51,690 nt of DNA from Terriglobia bacterium (GCA_020073545.1 JAIQEZ010000016.1:1-51690); one strand, 5' to 3'; positions 1-8,971 are shown, numbered from the stretch's first letter. Numbers and translations are program-made. The notes: a model not told the origin generated them from the sequence alone.

Positions 1-475
1 GTTGGGGATTTATTTTGTGACCGGAAACCATGAAACCTTCCTGGGCGTGGAGCGCGCTTATGCGGCGCTCCGGACCACTCCCGTCAGGATCCTGGCCGAC
101 GAAAGGGTGATGATCGACGGCCTGCAGTTGATCGGAATCAGCTACCCCGAGCGCGGGCACTCAAAAGATTTTGCACAGGCGATCGCCAGGCTCCCCGGCT
201 TCGACCCCGCCTTGCCGTCGATTCTCCTTTACCATAGCCCCGCCCATATCGCGGAGGCGAAGGCGGCGGGTATCAGCTTGCAGCTTTCCGGCCACGCCCA
301 CCACGGCCAGATCTTCCCTATCCAGTTCATCTCAAGGTTGATCTATGGAAGGTATTACTACGGATTGCATATCGAAGGGAATTACACCCTCTACACCTCG
401 AGCGGGGCCGGCACCTGGGGCCCGACCATGCGCACCGGCAACCATCCCGAAATCGCCGTGATCCACCTGGAATGA
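1..475 (+). CDS. Calcineurin-like metallophosphoesterase, C-terminal part (5' end outside window)
   Basis: The visible 157 residues are the C-terminal half of a metal-dependent phosphoesterase. A GNHE motif lies at the start (residues 8-11 of the visible part) and an SGHAHHGQ motif near residues 96-103. These are the metal-binding Asn-His and His-x-His blocks of the calcineurin superfamily. The arrangement resembles the YkuE/YaeI subgroup, membrane-associated phosphoesterases that can act on UDP-diacylglucosamine or similar lipids, but the substrate cannot be read from this fragment. The frame is open to the left edge, so the TTG at 2-4 is probably not the start. It ends with TGA at 473-475. 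Confidence 0.85.
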   Translation, partial: LGIYFVTGNHETFLGVERAYAALRTTPVRILADERVMIDGLQLIGISYPERGHSKDFAQAIARLPGFDPALPSILLYHSPAHIAEAKAAGISLQLSGHAHHGQIFPIQFISRLIYGRYYYGLHIEGNYTLYTSSGAGTWGPTMRTGNHPEIAVIHLE

Positions 476-789
476 TCAGCGCTCGGCCTCGCTGGTCACT
501 CTGAAGACCGCAACGAATCTCGCATCGGTTCTTTGCGCTCTCCCGATCATCCGATCACCCGATAATCGGGCTTTCCTTCCCTTGCTCTATAAACCGTTTG
601 GGTGTATAGGGGTTATCAGGTGGTGGCCCGGCAAAGACCGAGCATTGCCACAGCTTCGCGACCAAGGATTCCGGTGTTTAGCCCCAGGCCAAACTTCATG
701 GCGAACGGGAATCCCCCCGAGTCCTCACGGTCGGCTGGGCGGCAGCATGCTCAACTGCCTCAGGCGTCGCAGAGAATGGGGGTAGCGCC
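476..789. other. Intergenic spacer with ATC-rich short repeat and possible promoter
   Basis: No convincing gene is seen in these 314 bases; the two short open frames here have no recognisable content. Positions 545-571 carry a GATC-rich repetitive stretch (CGATCATCCGATCACCCGAT), the same style of spacer as at 35945-36085. A possible promoter for the RDD gene is TTGCTC (582-587), 17 bases, then TATAGG (605-610), which would leave a leader of about 180 bases. The promoter is a weak match. Confidence 0.4.
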
Positions 790-1395
790 ATGAGCGTTTT
801 AGGTCTGAGTATCATAGACACCAAGCCGACCATCGAAGGAGCGGGTTTCTGGATTCGCGTATTGGCTCGCATCGTTGACTATGCGTACGGCTATGTGGTT
901 GGCTTCTTCGCAGGAGTGTTTGGGGCCATCGCCTTGGCGATCCTGCAGGTTCTCTCTATTGCCGAGCCAGGTTGGCAAATCCGAATTTCCCAAGGGAAGG
1001 TGCTGATGGTGGTGATGAGCTTGGTCGGCGGCATCTGTTACCACACCATCTGTGAAGGCATGTACGGCGCCAGCCTGGGGAAACTGGTTTGTGGCCTGCG
1101 GGTACTGTCGGAGGATTGCTCCCCTTGTCGCTTGAAGCCGGCCCTGATTCGTTCCCTCGCTTATTTCATCGACGGCCTGGTGTTCGGCGCTGTTGGGTAC
1201 CTGGAAATGACCAAGACGCGCATGGAACAGCGACACGGCGACCACTGGGCCAAGACGGTGGTAGTGCGTAATCCCCAAGTTCCCGAGGGATCAAAACGCT
1301 CTGGGCTCCGGTTCCTCCTGGCGATTTTCTTGGGCTCCGCAGTTTGGAGTCTTCCCCTGATCGCAGCAATCGTCGGGCTCGGCCTGGACGCTTAG
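790..1395 (+). CDS. RDD family membrane protein
   Basis: A 201-residue integral membrane protein. The N-terminal segment GFWIRVLARIVDYAYGYVVG has the spaced Arg...Asp pattern that defines the RDD family. Hydrophobic segments follow at about residues 36-56, 75-95, 117-140 and 175-197. An 'ASLGKLVCGLRVLSED' block is typical of the middle of RDD domains, where the fold returns to the membrane. RDD proteins have no single function; some are linked to Na+/H+ antiport. The start is ATG after a G-rich stretch (GGGGGT) 5-10 bases upstream. The gene appears to stand alone between the phosphoesterase and the DUF2914 gene. Confidence 0.8.
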   Translation: MSVLGLSIIDTKPTIEGAGFWIRVLARIVDYAYGYVVGFFAGVFGAIALAILQVLSIAEPGWQIRISQGKVLMVVMSLVGGICYHTICEGMYGASLGKLVCGLRVLSEDCSPCRLKPALIRSLAYFIDGLVFGAVGYLEMTKTRMEQRHGDHWAKTVVVRNPQVPEGSKRSGLRFLLAIFLGSAVWSLPLIAAIVGLGLDA

Positions 1396-1545
1396 CTGGT
1401 AACCACGGTTGACTCGTATGGTGGATCGACCGCGGGTTTGTGGAGGGAGAAAAGCCCACAGTTGGGAGAGCGCCGACCGTAGCTGGCCTATTGTAAGCAT
1501 TCTTGGTCGGTAAGAGTCCGGAAATTCCTAACGGGAGGAGAATTC

Positions 1546-1947
1546 ATGAAGAACCTGCTCGGTATTCTTCTGTGTGTGCTGTTGACCGCAGGCTTCGTCG
1601 CAGCTCAGGAAAAATCCGAAAAGGCGGCAAGTCCGGCCCTGACAGTTGAGAAGATTGTCGTGGCGACCTCCGTCGAAAACCGGGAACCTGTCGGCGAGAA
1701 CACGGAATTTGAGGCTTCGGTCGGCACCGTCTATTGCTGGACCAAGATTACGGCCTCGACTACGCCCGCCACGATCAAACACGTCTGGTATTTGGACGAC
1801 AAAAAGGTTTTTGAAATTCCCCTGGAAATCAATTTCGCTTCCACGCGCACCTGGAGCTCCAAAACGGTCCAGACGGGGAATTGGAAAGTTGAGGTCACCA
1901 ACGATGCCGGGACCGTCTTGTCGTCGGTGACCTTTACGGTGAAATAA
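1546..1947 (+). CDS. Secreted DUF2914-domain protein
   Basis: A 133-residue protein with a clear signal peptide (MKNLLGILLCVLLTAGFVAA, cleavage near residue 20). The mature part matches the DUF2914 pattern: 'ENREPVGEN' near residues 45-53, 'VYCWTKI' near 64-70, 'IKHVWYLDDK' near 79-88, 'TRTWSSK' near 101-107 and 'GNWKVEVTNDAGTVL' near 111-125. This looks like a small beta-sandwich acting in the periplasm or at the surface; the family has no known biochemical role. A strong ribosome site (GGGAGGAG) precedes the ATG by 7 bases. No functional partner is visible next to it. Confidence 0.8.
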   Translation: MKNLLGILLCVLLTAGFVAAQEKSEKAASPALTVEKIVVATSVENREPVGENTEFEASVGTVYCWTKITASTTPATIKHVWYLDDKKVFEIPLEINFASTRTWSSKTVQTGNWKVEVTNDAGTVLSSVTFTVK

Positions 1948-2255
1948 CTCGCGCCGCAGATACATGCCGGCCCTCGACGGTTGCGGCGGGTGCGCGGATC
2001 GAAATTTCGGCGACCCGCTCCCGACGCGACAAGGCCGTGAGGAGCGACCGACCGACGTGTAGTTCCGCAGGTCGCGCGTCGCACCCCTGGCCGTGTCTCG
2101 GTTGAAATTGGGCAGGCTTCGCACCCTACGCGCAAAACCTAACCGCCAGCCATAACCGCAGCCCTTTGCCCATCGCAAACCTCACGATTCAGCACATCTC
2201 CTGCCCACGTTTTTTCTCTTCCGCAGTCAGCCTCCTTGCCAGTAGACTCTTCCCG
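1948..2255. other. Intergenic spacer, no gene seen
   Basis: These 308 bases between the DUF2914 gene and holA hold no supported gene. The long open frame that crosses it is only an upstream extension of holA without family similarity. A TAGACT hexamer at 2243-2248, 7 bases before the holA ATG, could be a -10 element giving a leaderless holA transcript. No matching -35 is obvious. Confidence 0.35.
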
Positions 2256-3341
2256 ATGCGCCCCACCGAATTCATCGCCGCGCTGCGCAAAGGCCAGGCA
2301 GAGTCAGTGTATTTCCTGCGCGGTCCCGATCGTTTCCTCCAGGAGGAGTGCCGCAAGGCCGTGGTGGACTCCATCCCCCCGGACGCGCGGCAGTGGTGCC
2401 TGGCGGAAATTGAGTTTGAATCGGGCAAGCTCCAGCACGCGCTGGAGGGCGCCGAGCAGATGCCCATGCTGGGCGGCCACAACTTCCTGCTCATTTCCGA
2501 CTCGGAAGACTTCAAGCAAGCCGGCGACGAGGACGTGGAAGCGCTGCGCGCTTATCTCGAGCGCCCCTCGCCGTTCTCGACTGTGGTGTTCCTCGCCACG
2601 GAGCCCGACCGCCGCCGGCGCTTCATCCAGTTGCTCGAAAAGAAGGCGCAGCTCGTCGAGTTGCGGTCGCCGGACCGCCCGGAAGCCGCGCGGTGGGCGC
2701 AGCACTTTCTCCAGCACGCGGGCGTGGAGATCGCAAGCGAGCTCGCGGAGGAAATCGCCGCCAAGTTCGAAATCAGCGAGGATTCGCGCTCGGCTGCCGG
2801 TCCCTCCGCCGTCAACGTGCTCTGGATGCGCACGGAGCTCGAGAAACTCCTGACGGCCCGGCCCGGCCTGAAGCGCCTGGAGCCCGCGGACTTGGAGGTG
2901 ATCGTCGCCTTCCGTGAGGAGCGCGAGATCGGCAAGCTGCTCCGCGCCATCGGCGAACGCAAGTGCAGCGAGGCGCTGCAAACGCTGCGCGAGTTGCTGG
3001 CGAGTAAAGTTGCGGAAACCCTCATCCTCTGGTGCATCGCTGACCTGTTCCGGCAGGCGCTGCGCGGCGTGGCGAGCTACGGCTATCGCGGCGGCTGGTC
3101 GCGCGGCGCGAATCCTTACTCGACCCCGCAAATCGTCCCACTCGCGCAGAAGAACTATCCACGCGAGGAGTTGTTGCAGGCCATGCGCGCCGTGCGCCGC
3201 GCCGACCTGGGAATCAAGTCTTCTTGGAAGGATTCCAAAATCCTACTGGAATTCCTGGTGTGGCAAATCGTGGTGGGGAAAGCGCCGTCGGGCGAAGCGG
3301 CCCTCGGCGACGAAGTCCCTGTGCCCTCGGCCGAAAGCTGA
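2256..3341 (+). CDS. holA: DNA polymerase III delta subunit
   Basis: HolA is the clamp-loader subunit that opens the beta sliding clamp at the replication fork. The 361-residue product fits the family (about 340-350). It begins with 'SVYFLRGPDRFLQEE', the degenerate P-loop-like start of delta (real delta does not bind ATP). It continues with 'MPMLGGHNFLLISD', the 'TVVFLATEPDRRRRFIQLLEK' sensor-region strand and a C-terminal helical collar domain from about residue 225. ATG 2256 is chosen because family similarity starts there; an in-frame upstream extension to 2166 has no homology-like content. rpsT lies convergently downstream, and holA-rpsT adjacency is common in bacteria. Confidence 0.9.
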   Translation: MRPTEFIAALRKGQAESVYFLRGPDRFLQEECRKAVVDSIPPDARQWCLAEIEFESGKLQHALEGAEQMPMLGGHNFLLISDSEDFKQAGDEDVEALRAYLERPSPFSTVVFLATEPDRRRRFIQLLEKKAQLVELRSPDRPEAARWAQHFLQHAGVEIASELAEEIAAKFEISEDSRSAAGPSAVNVLWMRTELEKLLTARPGLKRLEPADLEVIVAFREEREIGKLLRAIGERKCSEALQTLRELLASKVAETLILWCIADLFRQALRGVASYGYRGGWSRGANPYSTPQIVPLAQKNYPREELLQAMRAVRRADLGIKSSWKDSKILLEFLVWQIVVGKAPSGEAALGDEVPVPSAES

Positions 3342-3364
3342 GCCCTCGTTCAATGCTCCACGGT

Positions 3365-3402
3365 CGTCACCCTGAGTCGGCTGCGGCGGACGAAGAGTCC
3401 TT
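3365..3402 (+). repeat. Dispersed spacer repeat, 'TCACCCTGAG...GACGAAGAGTCC' family
   Basis: This copy begins CGTCACCCTGAGTCGG and ends GACGAAGAGTCC. It belongs to the same family as the copies at 4434-4475, 4517-4572, 10650-10727 and 13122-13262. It is located between convergent genes. Confidence 0.65.
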
Positions 3403-3410
3403 TGTTTCGA

Positions 3411-3433
3411 GGTCTCCGCGCCTCTGCGGTGAG
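3411..3433 (+). repeat. Short dispersed repeat, 'CTCTGCGGTGA' family
   Basis: The stretch contains CGCGCCTCTGCGGTGAG and is nearly the same as the right arm of the palindrome at 18297-18365. It sits in the spacer between the convergent holA and rpsT genes. Confidence 0.6.
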
Positions 3434-3514
3434 ATGGGTCTTTGGGGATTATTTTACAGCTTCTGAGCCCGGCGAGGGGCTAAGAGCTGATAGCTGGTCA
3501 CTGACCGCTTCCTA

Positions 3515-3778
3515 TCACGCCAGCGCGTTGAAGGCGAGCGTCAGCCGCGACTTGTAGCGCGCGGCGGTCTTGGGATGCAGGATGCCCTTGTGCACGGAGT
3601 GGTCGATGAGCGCCACCGTGGGCTTCAGGAGCGCCTGCGCGGCGGGCTTGTCCTTGGTTTTCAGCGCGGCGCGGAATTTGCGAATCTGATGACGCAGCCG
3701 GGTGGTGTGCACCTGGTTCTGTTCGGTGCGCTTGTGGGTTTGCTTGATGCGCTTGAGGGCGGATTTGTGACTTGCCAC
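3515..3778 (-). CDS. rpsT: 30S ribosomal protein S20
   Basis: An 87-residue basic protein starting VASHKSALKRIKQTHKRTEQN and ending 'TAARYKSRLTLAFNALA', the classic S20 helical-bundle sequence that binds 16S rRNA in the small subunit. The GTG start at 3778 is preceded by AAAAGGAG 5 bases upstream and gives the usual S20 length. The open frame continues further upstream without any family similarity. S20 genes often use non-ATG starts. It is convergent with holA and divergent from hpt, with its own promoter (3811-3840). Confidence 0.95.
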   Translation of the reverse strand: MASHKSALKRIKQTHKRTEQNQVHTTRLRHQIRKFRAALKTKDKPAAQALLKPTVALIDHSVHKGILHPKTAARYKSRLTLAFNALA

Positions 3779-3810
3779 AGAGACTCCTTTTGAGCAGAAT
3801 GCAATTCTTG

Positions 3811-3840
3811 AATCTAGCAGATAGCCTTCCGAACCGTCAA
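3811..3840 (-). promoter_or_regulatory. rpsT promoter (sigma-70-like)
   Basis: Read on the minus strand: -35 TTGACG (3835-3840), 18-base spacer, -10 TAGATT (3811-3816). The distance to the rpsT GTG at 3778 leaves a leader of about 25 bases that includes the ribosome site. The hexamers match the consensus well. Confidence 0.65.
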
Positions 3841-3852
3841 CGGTGAACACGC

Positions 3853-4401
3853 ATGGGCGAGCCCGCCGCCGAGCCCGAACTCCCGGTTCTGCTGGACTCC
3901 GCCAAGATCGCGGCACGCGTCCGCGAACTCGCCGCCGAGATCTCGCGCGATTACCAGGGCCGCACGCCGCATCTGGTCGGAGTGCTAAAAGGCGCCTGGG
4001 TTTTCATGGCGGACCTCATCCGTCATCTTTCCATCCCCTGCACGGTGGATTTCCTGGGCATCGCAAGCTACGGCGCGGACGCCATCTCTTCCGGCGAAGT
4101 GAAGATCACCAAGGACCTCGACGCCAGCATCGATGGCCGCGATGTGCTCATCCTCGAAGACATCCTCGACACGGGCCGCACCTTCCACTACTTGCAGGGA
4201 GTCCTCGCGGCGCACGGCCCGCGCAGCCTGAAACTGGTCGCGCTGCTCGACAAGCGCTCGCGCCGTGTGATTCCTGTCCAGCCCGATTACGTGGGTTTTG
4301 AAATTCCCGACGTGTTCGTCGTCGGCTACGGTCTGGATTTCGACCAGAAGTTTCGTCACCTCCCCGACGTGCGTTACCTTCCCAAACCTCCGTCACACTA
4401 A
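3853..4401 (+). CDS. hpt: Hypoxanthine (guanine) phosphoribosyltransferase
   Basis: This purine-salvage enzyme converts hypoxanthine or guanine plus PRPP to IMP or GMP. The 182-residue product fits. The PRPP-binding signature is at residues 98-110 (VLILEDILDTGRT), the PPi-loop 'VGVLKGAWVF' at 42-51, and 'ALLDKRSRR' supplies the conserved lysine that contacts the purine. 'VGFEIPDVFVVGYGLDF' is the usual C-terminal hood region. The ATG at 3853 is used; no strong ribosome site is visible, so a slightly different start is possible. It is divergent from rpsT. Confidence 0.92.
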   Translation: MGEPAAEPELPVLLDSAKIAARVRELAAEISRDYQGRTPHLVGVLKGAWVFMADLIRHLSIPCTVDFLGIASYGADAISSGEVKITKDLDASIDGRDVLILEDILDTGRTFHYLQGVLAAHGPRSLKLVALLDKRSRRVIPVQPDYVGFEIPDVFVVGYGLDFDQKFRHLPDVRYLPKPPSH

Positions 4402-4433
4402 TCCTCTCCCAAGCAATGGTAGGATCGCCCGGT

Positions 4434-4475
4434 GTCATTCTGAGGAGTCCCGATCTGATCGGGACGACGAAGAAT
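4434..4475 (+). repeat. Dispersed spacer repeat, 'TCATTCTGAG...GACGAAGAATCTC'
   Basis: GTGTCATTCTGAGGAGTCCC, a small GATCTGATC palindrome, then GACGACGAAGAATCTC. It is a member of the family also at 3365, 4517, 10650 and 13122, in the hpt-mutS spacer. Confidence 0.65.
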
Positions 4476-4516
4476 CTCGGCATTGCGTTTGTCCACTAAA
4501 GGCTGAACTGCAGAGA

Positions 4517-4572
4517 CCCTTCGCCCACAGAACGGGCTCAGGGTGACAGGGCAAGCGGGCTCAGGATGACCA
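4517..4572 (-). repeat. Dispersed spacer repeat, inverted partial copies
   Basis: Two tandem half-copies in opposite orientation: CGGGCTCAGGGTGACAGG and CGGGCTCAGGATGACCAGG. Together with the forward copy at 4434-4475 they could fold into a long imperfect hairpin ahead of mutS. Confidence 0.6.
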
Positions 4573-4605
4573 GGCGAACGCTCTAGCCCGGCGCCCAAAA
4601 CGCCC

Positions 4606-4636
4606 TTGCGAGTTCCTTCGCGAGGCACGCTATAAT
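4606..4636 (+). promoter_or_regulatory. mutS promoter candidate
   Basis: A perfect -10 TATAAT at 4631-4636, with TTGCGA at 4606-4611 as a possible -35 (19-base spacing, slightly long). It is 23 bases from the -10 to the mutS ATG. Confidence 0.6.
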
Positions 4637-4659
4637 GAGCAAGCGAGTCCGCCACACCC

Positions 4660-7278
4660 ATGGAAGAATTCTCCACGCCACTCATGCGGCAGTACAGCGC
4701 CATCAAGCAGCGTCATCCGAACGCGTTGCTTCTCTTCCGCCTGGGCGATTTCTACGAACTCTTCTTTGAAGACGCCGTGGTTGCCTCCAAGGAACTCCAG
4801 ATCACGCTGACCTCCCGCAATAAGGAGAAAGGCTCGCCCGTGCCGATGTGCGGCGTCCCCTACCACGCCGCCGAGGGTTACATCGCCAAGCTCATCCGGC
4901 GCGGCTTCCGCGTGGCCATTTGCGACCAGATGGAGGACCCGCGCCTGGCGAAGAAGCTTGTGAAGCGCGAGGTGACGCGCGTCGTGACGCCCGGCACCGC
5001 GATTGATCCGCAACTCCTCGAACCGCGAGAGAACAACTATCTGGCTGCGGTCGTCGAGCGCGACGGCGCCGCGGGCCTGGCACTCGTGGACCTGTCGACC
5101 GGAGATTTTCGCGCCACGGAATTTTGCGGCGCAGAATCCACCGCGCACCTGCAGGACGAACTTGACCGCATGCGGCCGAGCGAACTCCTGTTGGTCTCGG
5201 GCGCCGCCGGTCCACTCGAGGGCCGCGCGGGCTCCGGCGCGATCGTCACGCAAACGCCGCTCGAGGAATGGGTGTTCGGTGAAGAGTACGGCGCGCGCCT
5301 GCTGCGCGACCATTTCCGTGTGGCGACGCTGGCGGGTTACGGCCTGGAAGGCCATTCCCTCGCCGTGGCCGCGGCCGGCGCCATCCTGCATTACGTGCGC
5401 GAAGCGCAACGCGGCTCGCTCACGCATCTCGATGGCATCCGCTTCTACCAGCAGCAAGACTCGCTCCTTCTCGATCCCGCCACGTTGCGTAACCTGGAAC
5501 TTCTGGACCCGGCGTTCGGTGAATCACGCGCCGCCACGCTGCTCGGCGTGCTGGATGGTTGCGCCACCTCGCTCGGTGCGCGCAAACTCAAGACCTGGAC
5601 GCTGCGGCCTTCTCTCGACCGCGCTGAGCTGGAGGCGCGCCTGGATGCGGTCGAAGAACTGGCGAAGAACACCATCGCGCGGGAGGAGTTGCGGCGCGTG
5701 CTCGGCGCGATTCAGGACCTCGAGCGCCTGCTGAGCAAAGTTACCCTGGAGACCGCTAACGCCCGCGACCTCCTGGCGCTCAAGCAATCGCTGCGCCCCC
5801 TGCCGATCCTGCGGACGTACCTTACCCATTTCCGGGCGTGCCTCCTCGGCGAGCTGCACGCGCGGCTCGACGAACTCGCCGACGTACACGAATTGCTGGA
5901 GAAGTCCATCCATCCCGAGCCGCCCGTGGTCCTGAACGAAGGCGGCTTGATTCGCCCCGGCTATCACCCTGAGCTTGACGAGCTCCGCGACCTGAGCCAG
6001 AACAGCAAGCGCTTGCTCGCCCAGATCGAAATACGCGAGCGCGAGCGTTCCGGCATTGGCTCGCTCAAGGTGCGCTTCAACAACGTTTTCGGCTATTACA
6101 TCGAAGTTTCCAAACCCAACCTGCACTTGGTGCCGGGGGATTACGAGCGCAAACAGACTCTCGTCAACGCCGAGCGCTTCACCACGCCGGAGTTGAAGGA
6201 ATTGGAAGCCAAAATCTTGGATGCCGAGGAGCGCAGCCACGGGCTCGAACGCGATCTCTTCGTCGGCATCCGCCGCCAGGTGGCCCAGGAAGCCGCGCGC
6301 ATTCGCCAGACCGCCGCGGTGCTGGCGGAGCTCGACGTGCTCGCCTGTTTCGCGCACCTCGCTGCGGAGCGCGACTATCACCGTCCGGAATTTTCCGACG
6401 ACGGCGAATTGCTCATCCTGCAGGGACGCCACCCGGTCATCGAGCGCGTTGTGGAAGAAGGGCAGTCCGGCAAGTTCATTCCCAACGACCTTTACATGAA
6501 TGGCGGCGCCGACCTGCTCCTGATCGTCACCGGGCCGAACATGGGCGGGAAGTCGACCTATTTGCGACAGGCCGCGCAGATCGCGGTGATGGCGCAGATG
6601 GGCAGCTTTGTGCCCGCCGCACGCGCCAAGCTTCCGATTTTCGACCGCATCTTCACGCGCATCGGCGCCTCCGACAACCTGGCGCGCGGCCGCTCAACTT
6701 TTATGGTCGAGATGACGGAGGCGGCGACCATTCTGAATACCGCCACACCCCGCAGCCTGGTGCTGCTCGACGAGGTCGGCCGCGGCACGGCCACCTTTGA
6801 TGGTCTGTCTATTGCCTGGGCGGTGGTTGAGTATCTACTGACGCACACGCGCGCCAAGACGCTTTTCGCGACGCACTACCATGAATTGACGGAACTGGCG
6901 GAGCTGCTTCCCGGCGTGAAGAACTACCACGTTTCGGTGAAGGAATCCGGGTCGACCATTGTGTTCTTGCGCAAGGTTGAGCCGGGCAGCGCCGACAAGA
7001 GTTACGGCATCGAAGTGGCGCGCCTGGCGGGTCTGCCCAACACCGTGATCGAGCGAGCGCGCGAAATCTTGGCGCGCCACGAACAGAGCGAGCACAGCCT
7101 GAGCGAGCGGCTGGCGGCCCGGCAGGAGGCCCCCGAGGCCGGTCCGCTGCAACTGACCATCTTCACGCCGCTCAACGCCGAAGTCGTGAAGGCCATCGAG
7201 AATGCCGATCTCGACAACCTGAAGCCCCTCGACGCGCTGAACCTGCTCGTGGAATTGAAGAAACAGATTCAATCATGA
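4660..7278 (+). CDS. mutS: DNA mismatch repair protein MutS
   Basis: MutS recognises mismatches and small loops and recruits MutL. The 872-residue length is normal for MutS1. The mismatch-reading Phe-x-Glu is at F31-Y32-E33 in 'LGDFYELF'. The connector, lever and clamp domains occupy about 125-570. The ATPase has its Walker A at 625-633 (GPNMGGKST), the '[18 protein letters not shown]' signature, Walker B at 701-705 (VLLDE) and '[13 protein letters not shown]'. The C-terminus ends '[11 protein letters not shown]', as in other MutS. Its stop overlaps the next gene by 4 bases (ATGA), so the GH3-like gene is translationally coupled to it. MutL is not in the window. Confidence 0.97.
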   Translation: MEEFSTPLMRQYSAIKQRHPNALLLFRLGDFYELFFEDAVVASKELQITLTSRNKEKGSPVPMCGVPYHAAEGYIAKLIRRGFRVAICDQMEDPRLAKKLVKREVTRVVTPGTAIDPQLLEPRENNYLAAVVERDGAAGLALVDLSTGDFRATEFCGAESTAHLQDELDRMRPSELLLVSGAAGPLEGRAGSGAIVTQTPLEEWVFGEEYGARLLRDHFRVATLAGYGLEGHSLAVAAAGAILHYVREAQRGSLTHLDGIRFYQQQDSLLLDPATLRNLELLDPAFGESRAATLLGVLDGCATSLGARKLKTWTLRPSLDRAELEARLDAVEELAKNTIAREELRRVLGAIQDLERLLSKVTLETANARDLLALKQSLRPLPILRTYLTHFRACLLGELHARLDELADVHELLEKSIHPEPPVVLNEGGLIRPGYHPELDELRDLSQNSKRLLAQIEIRERERSGIGSLKVRFNNVFGYYIEVSKPNLHLVPGDYERKQTLVNAERFTTPELKELEAKILDAEERSHGLERDLFVGIRRQVAQEAARIRQTAAVLAELDVLACFAHLAAERDYHRPEFSDDGELLILQGRHPVIERVVEEGQSGKFIPNDLYMNGGADLLLIVTGPNMGGKSTYLRQAAQIAVMAQMGSFVPAARAKLPIFDRIFTRIGASDNLARGRSTFMVEMTEAATILNTATPRSLVLLDEVGRGTATFDGLSIAWAVVEYLLTHTRAKTLFATHYHELTELAELLPGVKNYHVSVKESGSTIVFLRKVEPGSADKSYGIEVARLAGLPNTVIERAREILARHEQSEHSLSERLAARQEAPEAGPLQLTIFTPLNAEVVKAIENADLDNLKPLDALNLLVELKKQIQS

Positions 7279-8321
7279 AATCGGGGTCCCAGAGCCTGCC
7301 GGGCCAACCGCTCATGCTGCGGCTCGCTGAGCCGCGCTGGAGTTCCTCATTCGAGCGGCAGCTTCGGGGTCTCGCTCCGGGTGGCATTCTGCTGGCGGGA
7401 CCACTTCCTCACTCGCCCGAGACACTGAGGGAATTGCTTAGTCGGATTTCGCGAAGCCTGCCCGCCACACCCTTCCTGGCCATTGAAGAAGAAGGTGGCG
7501 CCACGGACCCGCTCTCGGCCCTGCTGCCACCGCTTCCCTCGCCATGCGCGGTCGCGGCGAAGGGCCCGCGCGCTGCTGGCCAAGTGGGCGAACTGATCGG
7601 CGAGGCGCTGAAGCTTCTAGGATTCAACACCAACTTTGCGCCGGGACTCGACTTGGCGTCGGCGAACGCGGAGAAAACGCTGGGCACGCGTACGTTCGGC
7701 GCTGACCCACGCGAGGTGGCGCAGTGCGGCCGAGCGTTTGTCGAACGACTCAGACGGCACAAGATTCTAGCTTGCGGAAAGTATTTTCCGGGCCTCGCCA
7801 GCGTGCCGCCTGCAACCGGTGGCGAATTGCCTATCAGTGGGCGTTCGATGGCCGAGCTCTGGCGGCAGGATCTTGTCCCCTATCGCGAATTGCTGCCGCA
7901 GCTTCCTCTGGTCATGATGAGTACGGCCGCTTACAAGGCCTACGATTTTGAGTGCCCGCGCTCGGCCGCGCTCTCCGCGCAGGTAGTGGAGGGGTTGCTC
8001 CGTACCAAGCTCGGCTATCGCGGCGTGGTGGTAGCGCCGCAGCTTGAGTCACAGCACGTGCACGGGGTGCTGGACCTGGGTCGCGCTGCGGTGCAATCCG
8101 TTAACGCCGGGTGCGACCTGTTGGTCGTCGAAAAGGAAGAATCCTGGCTCGCGATGCGGCAGGCGCTCGAATCCGGCAAGCTTCCGGACGTGCGCCTGGA
8201 GCAGGCACTGGGGCGCATTCAAAGAGCCAAGAAGGGGCTCCCGCAACCGTGCGGGAAGATCTCCAGGGGTGCCTGGGACCGGCTGACGCGGCGTTTTGAG
8301 GAACTCGGTTCCGGTGCTTGA
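7275..8321 (+). CDS. GH3 / NagZ-like domain protein lacking catalytic residues
   Basis: The 348-residue protein follows the beta-N-acetylhexosaminidase (NagZ, glycoside hydrolase 3) fold from end to end: 'FLAIEEEGG' (NagZ DQEGG), '[13 protein letters not shown]', '[10 protein letters not shown]', 'KYFPGL' at 169-174 (NagZ KHFPGHG), '[12 protein letters not shown]' and 'AGCDLLVV'. The active-site parts are altered. The KHFPGHG histidines are gone, the DSH catalytic dyad is absent, the 'M-x-a-H' histidine is Ala in '[11 protein letters not shown]', and the SDD nucleophile position reads A254-P255-Q256. It is therefore probably not a hydrolase and may bind a peptidoglycan-like ligand or act as a scaffold. 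No signal peptide, so cytoplasmic like NagZ. It overlaps mutS by 4 bases. Confidence 0.75.
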   Translation: MKSGSQSLPGQPLMLRLAEPRWSSSFERQLRGLAPGGILLAGPLPHSPETLRELLSRISRSLPATPFLAIEEEGGATDPLSALLPPLPSPCAVAAKGPRAAGQVGELIGEALKLLGFNTNFAPGLDLASANAEKTLGTRTFGADPREVAQCGRAFVERLRRHKILACGKYFPGLASVPPATGGELPISGRSMAELWRQDLVPYRELLPQLPLVMMSTAAYKAYDFECPRSAALSAQVVEGLLRTKLGYRGVVVAPQLESQHVHGVLDLGRAAVQSVNAGCDLLVVEKEESWLAMRQALESGKLPDVRLEQALGRIQRAKKGLPQPCGKISRGAWDRLTRRFEELGSGA

Positions 8322-8438
8322 TTGCAGAAGAAACTGGAATAATGATCACCGGACCGTGCTGTTTACGGTGTGCCGGCCAGAATGGGTGAGGCTGCTTTTG
8401 TTACCTCTCTGTGCTAACATCCGTCCGGAGGCGAACTT

Positions 8439-8699
8439 ATGAGCGGAGGCTCGGCCCTGAATGTGCCGGAGGAACTCAAGGAAAGGATTGAACAGGCCGC
8501 GCGAGAGCGGAACGAGAATCCTTCATCCTTAATTGCCAGTGCCCTCAACCTGTTGCTGGAGACCGAACAGGTTCAAGGGGAAGAGGTCCGGCGACGACTT
8601 GCCTCGCGCTCGGGAAAAACCGTCCGCAACGACCGCGTCATGGCGTGGCTCGACACTTGGGGTCTAAACGGAGAGATTCCCCCGCCCAAATGCGAATAG
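8439..8699 (+). CDS. Ribbon-helix-helix (CopG/ParD-like) antitoxin
   Basis: An 86-residue protein. Residues 6-45 (ALNVPEELKERIEQAARERN then PSSLIASALNLLLE) fit a ribbon-helix-helix DNA-binding domain: one strand, then two helices. The C-terminal tail (45-86) would be the toxin-binding part. A strong GGAGG lies 8 bases before the ATG. Its stop codon overlaps the ATG of a ParE-like frame by 10 bases (8690-8699), the usual antitoxin-toxin arrangement. Such antitoxins repress their own promoter. The toxin frame is interrupted, so the antitoxin may now be an orphan. Confidence 0.75.
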   Translation: MSGGSALNVPEELKERIEQAARERNENPSSLIASALNLLLETEQVQGEEVRRRLASRSGKTVRNDRVMAWLDTWGLNGEIPPPKCE

Positions 8700-8971
8700 A
8701 ATAGGATTCCCGCGCTGTCCGGGACCTGGAGGAGATACGTGCGTTCATTGCGGCTGACAAACCTGTTGCTGCAGCCCGGGTTGCGGAACAGGTTAAAACC
8801 TCCATTCGCCGCTTGAGTGAATTCCCTCTTATGGGCAGGCAGAGGATGGAACCCAATATCCGGATACTGCCGATCACCGGAACCCCGTACGTGGTGTACT
8901 ATCACCTTCTATCGGACGTAGTCGAAATCCAGGCCGTTTTCCATGGAGCTCGTCGACGCTTCTCCGACTGA
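8690..8971 (+). pseudogene. ParE/RelE-family toxin frame with an in-frame amber codon at codon 5
   Basis: Reading from ATG 8690 gives M-R-I-E-stop-D-S-R-A-V-R-D-L-E-E-I and then an uninterrupted ParE-type sequence: 'AFIAADKPVAAARV', 'IRRLSEFPLMGRQ', 'IRILPITGTPYVVYY' and 'VVEIQAVFHGARRR', ending with TGA at 8969-8971. ParE proteins nearly always have Trp at this fifth position (MRIEW...), so TGG to TAG (8702-8704) is the simplest explanation. ParE poisons DNA gyrase. No alternative ATG, GTG or TTG lies close downstream, so the toxin is probably dead unless UAG is suppressed or the base is a sequencing error. It is too short and interrupted for standard gene calling. Confidence 0.75.

Noticed and set aside
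582-793. Two overlapping small open frames before the RDD gene
   Set aside because: No domain signal, biased composition, no ribosome site.
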